From a virus: a stretch of 40,203 nucleotides of DNA. Below are positions 8,781-14,587 of this stretch, piece by piece. The position numbers and the translations under genes are program-made. A model generated the notes under the pieces. That model searched no databases. It was given only the letters and a program-made list of their open reading frames with translations, and had not been told where the DNA came from. The stretch covers positions 1 through 40,203 of IMG/VR virus record IMGVR_UViG_3300014933_000174. The stretch is one strand, 5' to 3'. How positions within the stretch are numbered: the first letter of the stretch is position 1; each line of letters begins with the position of its first letter.

Positions 8781-9218
8781 GTGTTGTTAGTTTACTGTAG
8801 GGGGCCTGGTCTCTTTTAATGAATGAGAGTAGATCGAATTGGTTTACTAGAAGATAAGTAGATCTTAATAGTTTGTATTCTCTCTCTCTATAGATTGGAT
8901 ACTAATGCTCAAGGGTTTGATTGTTCCGAGCCATAAGAGTTTACTAATCTCTAATCTCAAGGGTTTACTATGCGATCGATGATTGATCGTTATTCTCTTA
9001 ATAGTTATTATTGATTATAAGTAGACTATTGATAGTTATTCTCTATCTATGCTTATTATGTCTCTACCTATTGGATGATGCTAAAGGGTTTATTTATTGT
9101 GCGGAATACTCAATTTTTTAAATACCTACTTTGCTGCTCAAATAGGCTTTGACTATTAGATTGTCCAATTACATTAAAAAATATTCATTTGACAATAGAA
9201 GTTTTTATGCTCTAACCC

Positions 9219-9246
9219 TTGAAAAGGTTAACTATTCCTATATAAT
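9219..9246 (+). promoter_or_regulatory. Sigma-70 promoter for the left plus operon
   Basis: TTGAAA at 9219-9224 and TATAAT at 9241-9246 are separated by 16 bp, close to the consensus for the host housekeeping sigma factor. The first gene starts 47 bp after the -10 box, with an AGAGG SD. This is the clearest promoter in the window. Confidence 0.75.
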
Positions 9247-9253
9247 TAATGCA

Positions 9254-9271
9254 TAGTGCGATATTGCACTA
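9254..9271. promoter_or_regulatory. Inverted repeat at the transcription start, possible operator
   Basis: TAGTGC / GCACTA arms of 6 bp with the 6-base spacer GATATT, lying 7 bp after the TATAAT box and so over the expected start site. It could be a repressor operator or a short 5' hairpin. Confidence 0.5.
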
Positions 9272-9292
9272 GATTACACAAAGAGGTTGATT

Positions 9293-9388
9293 ATGATCTA
9301 CATGGATTTATTCATTGTTTCTGGTTTGGTTGTCGCTATTGGATGCGCTGGCATTTTGTGGATTAGAGCTAAATATTGCGGTTACTGA
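9293..9388 (+). CDS. 31-residue single-span membrane peptide
   Basis: ORF MIYMDLFIVSGLVVAIGCAG plus a basic tail, preceded by AAGAGGTTGATT. Residues about 5-24 form one hydrophobic segment. It is the first gene after the promoter. Small single-span peptides of this kind are common in phage early operons; function unknown. Confidence 0.6.
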   Translation: MIYMDLFIVSGLVVAIGCAGILWIRAKYCGY

Positions 9389-9467
9389 ATACTTAACTAT
9401 TAAACCCTTATTTATAGGGGTTTAATGGGTAACTATTTTGTTATCACAATTTATAGGAGTCCAATCC

Positions 9468-10229
9468 ATGCAAAATCCATATCTTCAATTGATTAAAGAG
9501 TTAAATCTTATTTACAAACCGATTCTAGGTACATCTTCAACGAAAACAATTAAAGGAGAGAAAAAGGGTTATTTAACCGCTATCGTATATCTAACACCTG
9601 ATCTCGATTTATGCCCGTATAGCGTTATTTCAGGTTGTTTAGAAGCGTGTTTGTATACTGCTGGGAGAGGCGCTTTCAACAAAATACAATCACAAAGAAA
9701 ATTAAAAACACTTTTTTTTAAGGAAAATATTAGAAGCTTTATGCTCTCATTGTGTGCTGATATATGGGCACTTGAAAGGAAAGCTTTGCGACTAAGATTA
9801 ATCCCTTTGGTTCGATTGAATAAAACTAGCGATATCTTGTTTGAAAATATTCAAATAGAAAATTCAGGGTTAACTATTTTTCAAGTTTTCCCGCATATCG
9901 ATTTTTACGACTATACGAAGCACCCGAAAAGAAAATTAGAAGGAAAAACTGCAAACAATTATGATCTTACCTACTCTTTTAGTGGCATAACACCTAAGAA
10001 AATCACTGAAGCAGGGTTTAATAATCCAGATAATAAAAGGGTATCGGTCGTTTTTATGCGCAAAGAAGATATTCCTAAAAGCTTTAACAATTTTATGGTG
10101 ATAGACGGAGATAACACGGATTTAAGACATATCGAACCATCAAATGTTGTCGTTTCACTATATGCCAAGGGTAAAGCTAAGCGAGATAATGGCGGGTTTG
10201 TTCAAATTAAAGGTGTTCATTATGAATAA
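9468..10229 (+). CDS. gp88/DUF7227-like phage protein
   Basis: 253 residues from the ATG at 9468, which has AGGAGTCCAATCC in front; the in-frame TTG at 9438 lacks an SD. The segment LDLCPYSVISGCLEACLYTA with following GRG, the later IPLVRLNKTSD, the FPHIDFYDYTKHPKRK stretch and MVIDGDNTDLRHIEPSNVVV match, in order, a family I know as gp88/DUF7227 in many phages. The family's three conserved Cys near the N-terminus are kept, which would suit a metal or iron-sulfur site. Biochemical function is not known to me. Confidence 0.75.
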   Translation: MQNPYLQLIKELNLIYKPILGTSSTKTIKGEKKGYLTAIVYLTPDLDLCPYSVISGCLEACLYTAGRGAFNKIQSQRKLKTLFFKENIRSFMLSLCADIWALERKALRLRLIPLVRLNKTSDILFENIQIENSGLTIFQVFPHIDFYDYTKHPKRKLEGKTANNYDLTYSFSGITPKKITEAGFNNPDNKRVSVVFMRKEDIPKSFNNFMVIDGDNTDLRHIEPSNVVVSLYAKGKAKRDNGGFVQIKGVHYE

Positions 10230-10386
10230 GAAAGAATTAATTAATTTAATATTCGATGCATACAATTATGATCTAGAGTCTACAGTAAATCCTAGTGCTA
10301 CAATCGATGAACTTTTAAATCTGTCAACCAGTCAACTATGGGCAATTGCTATTGATCTAGATATTTTAGGGGATGAACTATTATGA
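10222..10386 (+). CDS. 54-residue acidic protein
   Basis: Starts at the ATG at 10222 inside the end of the gp88-like gene, with AAAGGTGTTCATT in front. Helical and acidic (MNKKELINLIFDAYNYDLES, ending LDILGDELL). Its stop overlaps the next ATG as ATGA. Not recognised. Confidence 0.65.
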   Translation: MNKKELINLIFDAYNYDLESTVNPSATIDELLNLSTSQLWAIAIDLDILGDELL

Positions 10387-10544
10387 ATAAAATTAAAAAA
10401 GGTTCGATAGGGGTAGACTTAAACGACGATCGAGGAAAATTATTTCAGGTCTTCCACATTGGCCATGAGTTTATTTATTTCAAATATTTAAACTCACCCG
10501 GCACAGGCATGTGTAAAATAGTAGATTGCTGGGTATTAATGTAA
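10383..10544 (+). CDS. 53-residue hypothetical protein
   Basis: Last gene of the left plus operon, coupled by ATGA to its neighbour and followed 18 bp later by a terminator. It begins MNKIKKGSIGVDLNDDRGKL and has beta character. No family recognised. Confidence 0.65.
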   Translation: MNKIKKGSIGVDLNDDRGKLFQVFHIGHEFIYFKYLNSPGTGMCKIVDCWVLM

Positions 10545-10562
10545 TTTTTTAGGGTTTAAATT

Positions 10563-10589
10563 AAACGAGCGTAATTGCTCGTTTTTTTT
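10563..10589 (+). terminator. Intrinsic terminator of the left plus operon
   Basis: Perfect 8-bp stem AAACGAGC / GCTCGTTT with the 6-base loop GTAATT, running straight into a T-tract. A textbook Rho-independent terminator 18 bp after the last stop. Confidence 0.9.
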
Positions 10590-10602
10590 AAATTTACTCT
10601 GT

Positions 10603-10618
10603 AAGTGTGCGCTCACTT
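10603..10618. repeat. Operator- or iteron-like dyad, copy 1
   Basis: AAGTGTGCGCTCACTT: two 7-base arms around a 2-base centre, with one mismatch from the dyad repeated at 10767 and 10794. See those entries. Confidence 0.65.
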
Positions 10619-10766
10619 CGATTGCATTAAATTCTAGGGTTTTTGAGACGTTATTTTAAAAGTATAGGGGTAGGTATAGGTTAACTATTTAAAGCGATTC
10701 TAGGGCATTCTGAGCGTTTTAAAGCACTATTTTTAAGTGCATTTTAATTATTAAATTTTGCAAATG

Positions 10767-10782
10767 AAGTGAGCACTCACTT
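10767..10782. repeat. Operator- or iteron-like dyad, copy 2
   Basis: AAGTGAGCACTCACTT: perfect arms AAGTGAG / CTCACTT around CA. It lies 27 bp, start to start, from copy 3 and shares the flanking TTAC with it. The spacing is 2.5 helical turns. Suited to binding a dimeric protein. Confidence 0.75.
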
Positions 10783-10793
10783 ACATTTTAGCG

Positions 10794-10809
10794 AAGTGAG
10801 CACTCACTT
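10794..10809. repeat. Operator- or iteron-like dyad, copy 3
   Basis: Exact copy of the 16-base dyad at 10767. The three copies lie in a 422-bp gene-free stretch (10545-10966) between the convergent ends of the left plus operon and the long minus operon, so they are not in an obvious promoter. The rest of that stretch holds two terminators and AT-rich sequence. Confidence 0.75.
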
Positions 10810-10923
10810 ACGTTGAAAAAAAATGAAAAAAAATGTATTTTTACCCTATCCACCCCCCCTTGTTTTTTAAACGCAACAATGATTTAAATATAGGTGTGCA
10901 AAGCCATATAATACATATAACAC

Positions 10924-10968
10924 AGCCACCACGCCTCTTAACAATGCGCAACCTTGGTGGCTTTTTTT
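10924..10968 (+). terminator. Second plus-oriented intrinsic terminator
   Basis: Stem AGCCACCA (10924-10931) with TGGTGGCT (10955-10962), loop of 23 bases, then a T-run to 10968. The T-run overlaps the stop codon of the DUF1364-like gene on the other strand. Since the left plus operon already ends at 10563, this terminator either protects the minus operon from plus-strand reading or ends a short plus RNA made in between. Confidence 0.65.
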
Positions 10969-11326
10969 ATTCTGGGAAAACTTCTAAATATTTCAGTACT
11001 TTCTCTGTTGCTTCACGTTTCCAATCCTTTTTTAAAGGGTCTAAATATATTTTCTTCCATTCGTACACCTGGTAAGGCCATCTCTCATCAAAATGGGCGT
11101 TTTTCTCGATCTTTGAACCCTTTCCCTGATCCAGCCACCCGTGACATCTTGCACAAGCCCAGATTGAATAGCAGTCCTCTGCTTTGAGCCCTCTACCTTT
11201 GCCATGTACGAGTTGATTTGAATGTGCTGCGACTGTTGTTTCAGATTCACCCAGGCAGTTATCAAGGGCTTGAAGTATGCAAGGTTGACCTTGTGCGAGT
11301 TTAAGTAGGTTTGGATCTCGATACAT
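10967..11326 (-). CDS. DUF1364-like putative HNH-type nuclease
   Basis: 119 residues. The start RDPNLLKLAQGQPCIL, then TTVAAHSNQLVHGKGRGLKA and CARCHGWLDQGKG, follows the pattern of DUF1364 phage proteins (an N-terminal GxxC, a central AAH plus a Lys/Gly stretch, then CxxCH). Those Cys and His residues would form a zinc site and a ββα-metal-like active site. A role in recombination or DNA processing is inferred from the family and from RusA in the same operon. It is the last gene of the minus operon. Confidence 0.7.
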   Translation of the reverse strand: MYRDPNLLKLAQGQPCILQALDNCLGESETTVAAHSNQLVHGKGRGLKAEDCYSIWACARCHGWLDQGKGSKIEKNAHFDERWPYQVYEWKKIYLDPLKKDWKREATEKVLKYLEVFPE

Positions 11327-11489
11327 TTTCTTGTCTTATTTGTATTTCTTCTGATAATAATTGTCTGTCAAGATATTTTCTTAACCAATCTATACCCCCC
11401 ATTGCTTTGAACATATCTGCCTGATCTGGGGTCATTCGTAGGCCAATGTTTATTTTTGATCCTGTGAGTTCTGATTTAGGTCTTGGCAT
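11301..11489 (-). CDS. Ribbon-helix-helix-like small protein
   Basis: 62 residues starting MPRPKSELTGSKINIGLRMT, followed by a helical part ending WLRKYLDRQL. The short basic beta strand followed by two helices suits a ribbon-helix-helix DNA-binding protein of the MARPKSELTG type I know from phages. It overlaps the DUF1364-like gene by 26 bp. Likely a small transcription regulator. Confidence 0.6.
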   Translation of the reverse strand: MPRPKSELTGSKINIGLRMTPDQADMFKAMGGIDWLRKYLDRQLLSEEIQIRQENVSRSKPT

Positions 11490-11492
11490 GGT

Positions 11493-11582
11493 TTACTCAC
11501 AATACTTGATCATTATGTAAATACAAAACAATATCGAGGATATTGCTACCGAGTCCATAGTTAACTCAATTAATATCTTCAT
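11493..11582 (-). CDS. 29-residue membrane peptide
   Basis: Starts by ATGA overlap with the stop of the upstream gene and ends 3 bp before the next ATG. The sequence MKILIELTMDSVAISSILFC and what follows are hydrophobic over about 20 residues. Supported mainly by perfect packing between genes; its SD is weak. Confidence 0.45.
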   Translation of the reverse strand: MKILIELTMDSVAISSILFCIYIMIKYCE

Positions 11583-11917
11583 ATTCCAACCTTCATTTCT
11601 GTTCGTCTGCAATATTCGTTTACCTTCCAAACATCAATTCGAAGCTTTGCTGCATCAAGCATATGCCTAAGATACTCTTCCTCTTGCATAAACTCTTTTA
11701 TTTTTGCACAAGCCTCAATGTACTTGTCATGGCTGTAGGCGTATGCTTCCTTTGATGCTACGCTTCCCGACTCTTCGCTCATCAGTATTGCTTTTACTGT
11801 CTTCAGTAGATTTTCCGATTCGATCCGAGAAGCTTTCGCTATGGCGTATCTCTGTGCGTTCTTCGTTATGTACTCTATCGCCAGGTTCGGGTTGATTGTT
11901 TCGATTGTTTCGTCCAA
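11579..11917 (-). CDS. Helical phage protein, 112 residues (TTG start)
   Basis: I place the start at the TTG at 11917, which has GGGAGAACATTT in front; no ATG lies in a suitable place. The body (YITKNAQRYAIAKASRIESE, then EEEYLRHMLDAAKLRIDVWK) is all helical, and I know similar proteins in phage early operons, where they carry no assigned function. It overlaps the preceding gene by about 190 bp in another frame, which is unusual and makes one of the two ends uncertain. Confidence 0.6.
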   Translation of the reverse strand: MDETIETINPNLAIEYITKNAQRYAIAKASRIESENLLKTVKAILMSEESGSVASKEAYAYSHDKYIEACAKIKEFMQEEEYLRHMLDAAKLRIDVWKVNEYCRRTEMKVGI

Positions 11918-11990
11918 AAATGTTCTCCCAGTTCTTTTCAAATGTGCCTAAATCTACCTCTCTTGGCCTTCTTGATGACCCTTTTCCCAT
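11727..11990 (-). CDS. MGKGS-type small phage protein, overlapping
   Basis: 87 residues from an ATG at 11990 with GGAGAAATAA in front, starting directly after the upstream stop. The N-terminus MGKGSSRRPREVDLGTFEKN and WENIFG fits a short conserved phage protein (MGKGS..RP....F..N...IFG) of unknown function. The C-terminal 50 residues are Arg/Ser/Asn-rich and overlap the next gene in another frame; in relatives this tail is variable, so it may be under weak constraint. Confidence 0.6.
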   Translation of the reverse strand: MGKGSSRRPREVDLGTFEKNWENIFGRNNRNNQPEPGDRVHNEERTEIRHSESFSDRIGKSTEDSKSNTDERRVGKRSIKGSIRLQP

Positions 11991-12206
11991 TTATTTCTCC
12001 ATGAATGTTCTAGTTAACTTAATAAAATTTGCAAGAGATGCTGGATCTCTCTTATCCATTGACTCAATTAACCCTTTTAACAGTTCTTTCGAGGTTATAA
12101 GATCGTTTGAAAGGTTTCTCAAGTGATTCTCGAAGTCTGTCTGACTCACTTTGATCGAACGATTGCTTGTTATTGATTTTGATATAAGGTCTGCATGGAT
12201 GCTCAT
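11991..12206 (-). CDS. 71-residue helical protein
   Basis: Starts at an ATG with AGGAGATAGCA in front. Helical, with LRNLSNDLITSKELLKGLIE in the centre. The first 143 bp overlap the end of the preceding zinc-finger-like ORF in another frame. Not recognised. Confidence 0.6.
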   Translation of the reverse strand: MSIHADLISKSITSNRSIKVSQTDFENHLRNLSNDLITSKELLKGLIESMDKRDPASLANFIKLTRTFMEK

Positions 12207-12291
12207 TGCTATCTCCTAGTTCGTTAAAAATAGTTGCACAGGTCTTGCACCTGTAAAACTTCCTATTTACGTTTCTAATCTTTTCTATCAT
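12064..12291 (-). CDS. Small zinc-finger-like protein, overlapping
   Basis: 75 residues from the ATG at 12291, which overlaps the upstream stop as ATGA. The N-terminal half has FYRCKTCATIF and later EHPC, a C-x2-C...H-x-C set fit to bind zinc. The second half overlaps the strong-SD gene at 12206 in another frame, so the C-terminus may be under little constraint, or this ORF may be a chance extension. Confidence 0.5.
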   Translation of the reverse strand: MIEKIRNVNRKFYRCKTCATIFNELGDSNEHPCRPYIKINNKQSFDQSESDRLRESLEKPFKRSYNLERTVKRVN

Positions 12292-12464
12292 AAGTTCATA
12301 TCCAAGTATTTCTGTACCGCTCTTTGCCAAACATTTTCACCCGTCAAATCCAAAAGGATTCTCTTTTGCAAAGCGTTCAACCGAATATACATTCTTCTCT
12401 CATCTTCCTTAAAAGGTCTCCCAGAACCCTTTCTTTTACCGCCTTTTGTCTTCTCAGAATCCAT
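12288..12464 (-). CDS. Small basic DNA-binding-like protein
   Basis: 58 residues from the ATG at 12464 (an alternative ATG at 12479 adds five). It starts MDSEKTKGGKRKGSGRPFKE, a very basic Gly/Lys stretch, then a strand-helix-helix part (MYIRLNALQKRILLDL and VWQRAVQKYLDM) of ribbon-helix-helix look. It overlaps the end of the upstream gene. Probable DNA-binding regulator. Confidence 0.55.
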   Translation of the reverse strand: MDSEKTKGGKRKGSGRPFKEDERRMYIRLNALQKRILLDLTGENVWQRAVQKYLDMNL

Positions 12465-12660
12465 TTTTCTTGGCAACATCAGCCCAAACAGTCCGTGGCA
12501 TATTTGTTGTTTTAATATAATGGTTAATCAAAAAGTAAAAGGCTTGGTTATAAGTCATAGTAACACCTGTATCATTCTTGACCCTGTCTCTAATCTTATC
12601 TATGTGCTCATCAATGTAAACAGTAATTCTTTTTTGATGCTCTCTTCCGCTGCTATTCAT
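12454..12660 (-). CDS. Ribbon-helix-helix-like protein
   Basis: 68 residues. KRITVYIDEHIDKIRDRVKN is a strand followed by a helix, then YNQAFYFLINHYIKT gives a second helix, as in Arc/MetJ-type repressors. The ATG has AGGAGTCCAAT in front, a leader shared with early genes on the plus strand. Likely a regulator of phage genes; the operator is unknown. Confidence 0.6.
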   Translation of the reverse strand: MNSSGREHQKRITVYIDEHIDKIRDRVKNDTGVTMTYNQAFYFLINHYIKTTNMPRTVWADVAKKNGF

Positions 12661-12669
12661 ATTGGACTC

Positions 12670-13098
12670 CTAATCTAAATCTTCTCGTATCGATATTGAT
12701 ACAAATGGTAGTTTACTATATTTTTTTTCAATGGTTAACCGAATAATTTGATTATCGTCCAAATAAACCACACCATTCATTGCATCAAGTACTGCTTTAG
12801 CCAGGTTATCAAGATCAGGCTTTTTTATATGCCTCACAGACCCATTTAAATAACCCTCCAAGGCTTTCTTAGGGGTAGATGCTGGTATTGGCATACCAAA
12901 CATTAATAAGACGTTTATAGGGGTTTCTAAAGGTTCTGACAATCCCATTGCAGTCTTAGAGTTTTCCCTAATAACATCCTCATATTCCCTTGTTTTTGTA
13001 GGAGTGTAGGTTTGGACGAAGTTACCTCGCCTGGCATAACGAGGTCTACCTTTTGCAACTGGAGTTATTTCAATTTCAAAGTGAACCATGAAAGTCAT
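12670..13098 (-). CDS. rusA: RusA-type Holliday junction resolvase
   Basis: A 142-residue endonuclease that cuts four-way DNA junctions as a dimer. The N-terminal strand ends in AKGRPRYARR (residues 15-24). The catalytic stretch is KKPDLDNLAKAVLDAMNGVV with YLDDNQ (Asp 95, 97, 114 and 115), as in RusA proteins, which use several Asp to bind magnesium. Length is typical for the family (about 120-140). With ERF and the SSB-like protein it would resolve recombination or replication intermediates before packaging. Confidence 0.92.
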   Translation of the reverse strand: MTFMVHFEIEITPVAKGRPRYARRGNFVQTYTPTKTREYEDVIRENSKTAMGLSEPLETPINVLLMFGMPIPASTPKKALEGYLNGSVRHIKKPDLDNLAKAVLDAMNGVVYLDDNQIIRLTIEKKYSKLPFVSISIREDLD

Positions 13099-13282
13099 TA
13101 AATACTGCCTCCATTTGACTTTGAAATCTTTCTAACCTTTTGCAATAAGTATTGTCAAACTCTTTATCTACAAAATATTCAAGTTCTAGATAATCTATTG
13201 CTTTTTCTACAGATCTCCACTTTGCAGTTGAACTTTTATCTAAATTATTTCTAATTATTCTAAATGCTTGTTCTTTATTCAT
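13076..13282 (-). CDS. 68-residue hypothetical protein
   Basis: Acidic helical protein (MNKEQAFRIIRNNLDKSSTA at the N-terminus). The ATG has TAAGGAGTAAGAC in front, a leader repeated at several genes of this operon. Its end overlaps the rusA start by 23 bp, so the two are probably co-translated. Not recognised. Confidence 0.65.
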   Translation of the reverse strand: MNKEQAFRIIRNNLDKSSTAKWRSVEKAIDYLELEYFVDKEFDNTYCKRLERFQSQMEAVFNDFHGSL

Positions 13283-13292
13283 GTCTTACTCC

Positions 13293-13409
13293 TTAAGTTT
13301 TGTTTGTTTTTGTGTCGTAGTAATAAATAAACCACATTACAAACGGCAGACACCATATCAACCCTGCACCACTTACAGCCAATATAAGAAATAGCCACTC
13401 AATAATCAT
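13293..13409 (-). CDS. 38-residue membrane peptide
   Basis: MIIEWLFLILAVSGAGLIWC and a following hydrophobic stretch form one long or two short membrane spans, then a charged tail DTKTNKT. The ATG overlaps the upstream stop within the sequence ACACATGA, a junction also seen in the plus-strand early operon. Function unknown. Confidence 0.6.
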   Translation of the reverse strand: MIIEWLFLILAVSGAGLIWCLPFVMWFIYYYDTKTNKT

Positions 13410-13642
13410 GTGTTCTTCTCCTTTAGGGCTTCGTTAATGTGCGTGTAGAAAACCCAATTTAATGAGTCACCAGACTTGACGGCTTCTTCTTGTACGCCTT
13501 CCCACAACAACTTAACTTGCGTTTGAGTAAGCCCTACCCATCTGCGCTGTGGTGGGGCTTGCATTGAGTATTGACACATACACCCTTGCAATATGCTTGA
13601 GTGAAGACCCATTACTTTTCCGCAGTTTGAACAAGTGCTCAT
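13406..13642 (-). CDS. Small Cys-rich modular protein
   Basis: 78 residues. N-terminal CSNCGKVMG with a later CMC could bind zinc. Next come APPQRRWVGLTQ and a helix, ending NEALKEKNT. The PPQR-x-W-x-G-L-T segment recurs in several small proteins of this phage and in other betaproteobacterial phages as I recall them. The ATG has GAGGAATAAGAC in front; its last codons, AAGGAG, are also the SD of the next gene. Confidence 0.65.
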   Translation of the reverse strand: MSTCSNCGKVMGLHSSILQGCMCQYSMQAPPQRRWVGLTQTQVKLLWEGVQEEAVKSGDSLNWVFYTHINEALKEKNT

Positions 13643-13645
13643 GTC

Positions 13646-13759
13646 TTATTCCTCATCTTGTTCCATGGCTTCCGTTGCATCGTTGATTGGTATGCCATCA
13701 GGCGGCAAGTATTGACCAATCACTTTGATGATTGCTTCAAGTCTTTGTCTGTCGTTCAT
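13646..13759 (-). CDS. 37-residue protein of the YLPPDGI type
   Basis: MNDRQRLEAIIKVIGQYLPP followed by DGI is a short conserved phage sequence I have seen in several environmental phages. Function unknown. The start overlaps the upstream stop as ATGA, and the last codons (GAGGAATAA) carry the SD of the next gene. Confidence 0.6.
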   Translation of the reverse strand: MNDRQRLEAIIKVIGQYLPPDGIPINDATEAMEQDEE

Positions 13760-13962
13760 GCGGCCTCCGTTTTAAAGCTGTAGTGTTTTTGAGTAATAGG
13801 GGTAAAAATAATGTTGCGAAGACAGCCGTTACAAAACACGGTCATGCTGTAGTTTTCAGCAATGTAATCAGCCACTGCCGCGCTGCACGTACCGTGATAA
13901 CCAGCCATGCTGCTCATATTGTTAAGTAAACGACTAGCTTCTTTTTTAATTACGTTGTCCAT
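13756..13962 (-). CDS. 68-residue hypothetical protein
   Basis: Contains TVFCNGCLRN (C-x2-C) near the C-terminus and an additional Cys and His upstream (GYHGTCSAAV), so metal binding is possible. The ATG has AAGGAGTAAGAC in front, identical to three neighbouring leaders. Not recognised. Confidence 0.6.
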   Translation of the reverse strand: MDNVIKKEASRLLNNMSSMAGYHGTCSAAVADYIAENYSMTVFCNGCLRNIIFTPITQKHYSFKTEAA

Positions 13963-13965
13963 GTC

Positions 13966-14391
13966 TTACTCCTTAATTCCGTGTGCGGCATCTAACATGG
14001 CTCGTGCATCAGCCTTGAAGTCGTCGCTGTAAATTGCCCATTGGTCGTCTCTATCCACGCCACAGGCATCAGCCTGTCGCTCGTTCAACATTCGAGCAGC
14101 GGTTACCACCATTTCATCTGTTAGCGTCTGACGCTGTGGTGGGGTGGTGTAGAACTTTGTGCCTTCTGGAAAAGGCAAATCTTGAGTTACAGGACACCAC
14201 ATGCCAAAGGATTGATCGTACTCTTGTGACTTGTAGCAAAGCTCTCCACGATAAATCATTAGTGCTGGTTTTGCCAAGGCTTCTTTTTCCAAGTTTGCGA
14301 TGACATCAAGAATAATTTGCCTCGCTGCAAAATCTCGCCCGTCAAGCGACAAATCATGCGCTTCTTTTAATGCTTTTGTTTGTGTTGTCAT
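13966..14391 (-). CDS. Modular small protein ending AAHGIKE
   Basis: 141 residues. A helical N-terminus (KEAHDLSLDGRDFAARQIIL) is followed by a middle part and then the module TTPPQRQTLTDEMVVTAA ... DDFKADARAMLDAAHGIKE. The PPQR / LTDE / AAHGIK module recurs in the neighbour at 14588 and, in part, in the plus operon at 18566. The last codons (ATT AAG GAG TAA) form the SD for the next gene. Base composition is richer in G+C than the flanks, which suggests acquisition. Confidence 0.65.
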   Translation of the reverse strand: MTTQTKALKEAHDLSLDGRDFAARQIILDVIANLEKEALAKPALMIYRGELCYKSQEYDQSFGMWCPVTQDLPFPEGTKFYTTPPQRQTLTDEMVVTAARMLNERQADACGVDRDDQWAIYSDDFKADARAMLDAAHGIKE

Positions 14392-14394
14392 GTC

Positions 14395-14586
14395 TTACTC
14401 CTCAATTCGCTCTTTGCAGATTTCATACTTTGGCTGATGCGCTCCAATAGGTCGAATAAACCGTGGATATTCTCCATATTTAAAAAAATCTACGGGCGTA
14501 TGTTCATAGAAGTTATGCCAAGAAACTGGTTCGTAAATTGGAACCTTCACCAAACGATATGGCGTTCCGTTTTTGTCTCGCAACAT
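14395..14586 (-). CDS. 63-residue hypothetical protein
   Basis: Starts at the ATG at 14586, which has AAAGGATATTGAA in front; a longer frame to 14664 lies within the upstream gene and has no SD. It contains YEPVSWHNFYEHTPVDFFKY, rich in aromatics. The product ends ERIEE, where GAGGAGTAA is again the SD of the next gene. Family unknown. Confidence 0.6.
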   Translation of the reverse strand: MLRDKNGTPYRLVKVPIYEPVSWHNFYEHTPVDFFKYGEYPRFIRPIGAHQPKYEICKERIEE

Positions 14587-14587
14587 T

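Larger units (their letters stand above)
8582..9292. other. 711-bp intergenic region between the late block and the left plus operon
   Basis: No credible gene. The left part (8705-8810) holds G and C homopolymer runs that form inverted repeats. The middle (8860-9090) is AT-rich, with the octamer AAGGGTTT seen near 8912, 8964 and 9083 and variants of TAGTTATT. The right end holds a sigma-70 promoter for the plus operon. As the longest non-coding stretch between divergent operons it is the best origin-of-replication candidate on architecture alone. Confidence 0.6.

Noticed and set aside
9189-9194. TTGACA as a perfect -35 box
   Set aside because: No -10 box lies 16-18 bp downstream; the pair at 9219 and 9241 is the better promoter.
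10603-10809. CRISPR-like array
   Set aside because: Only three short dyads with unequal spacing and no uniform spacers.
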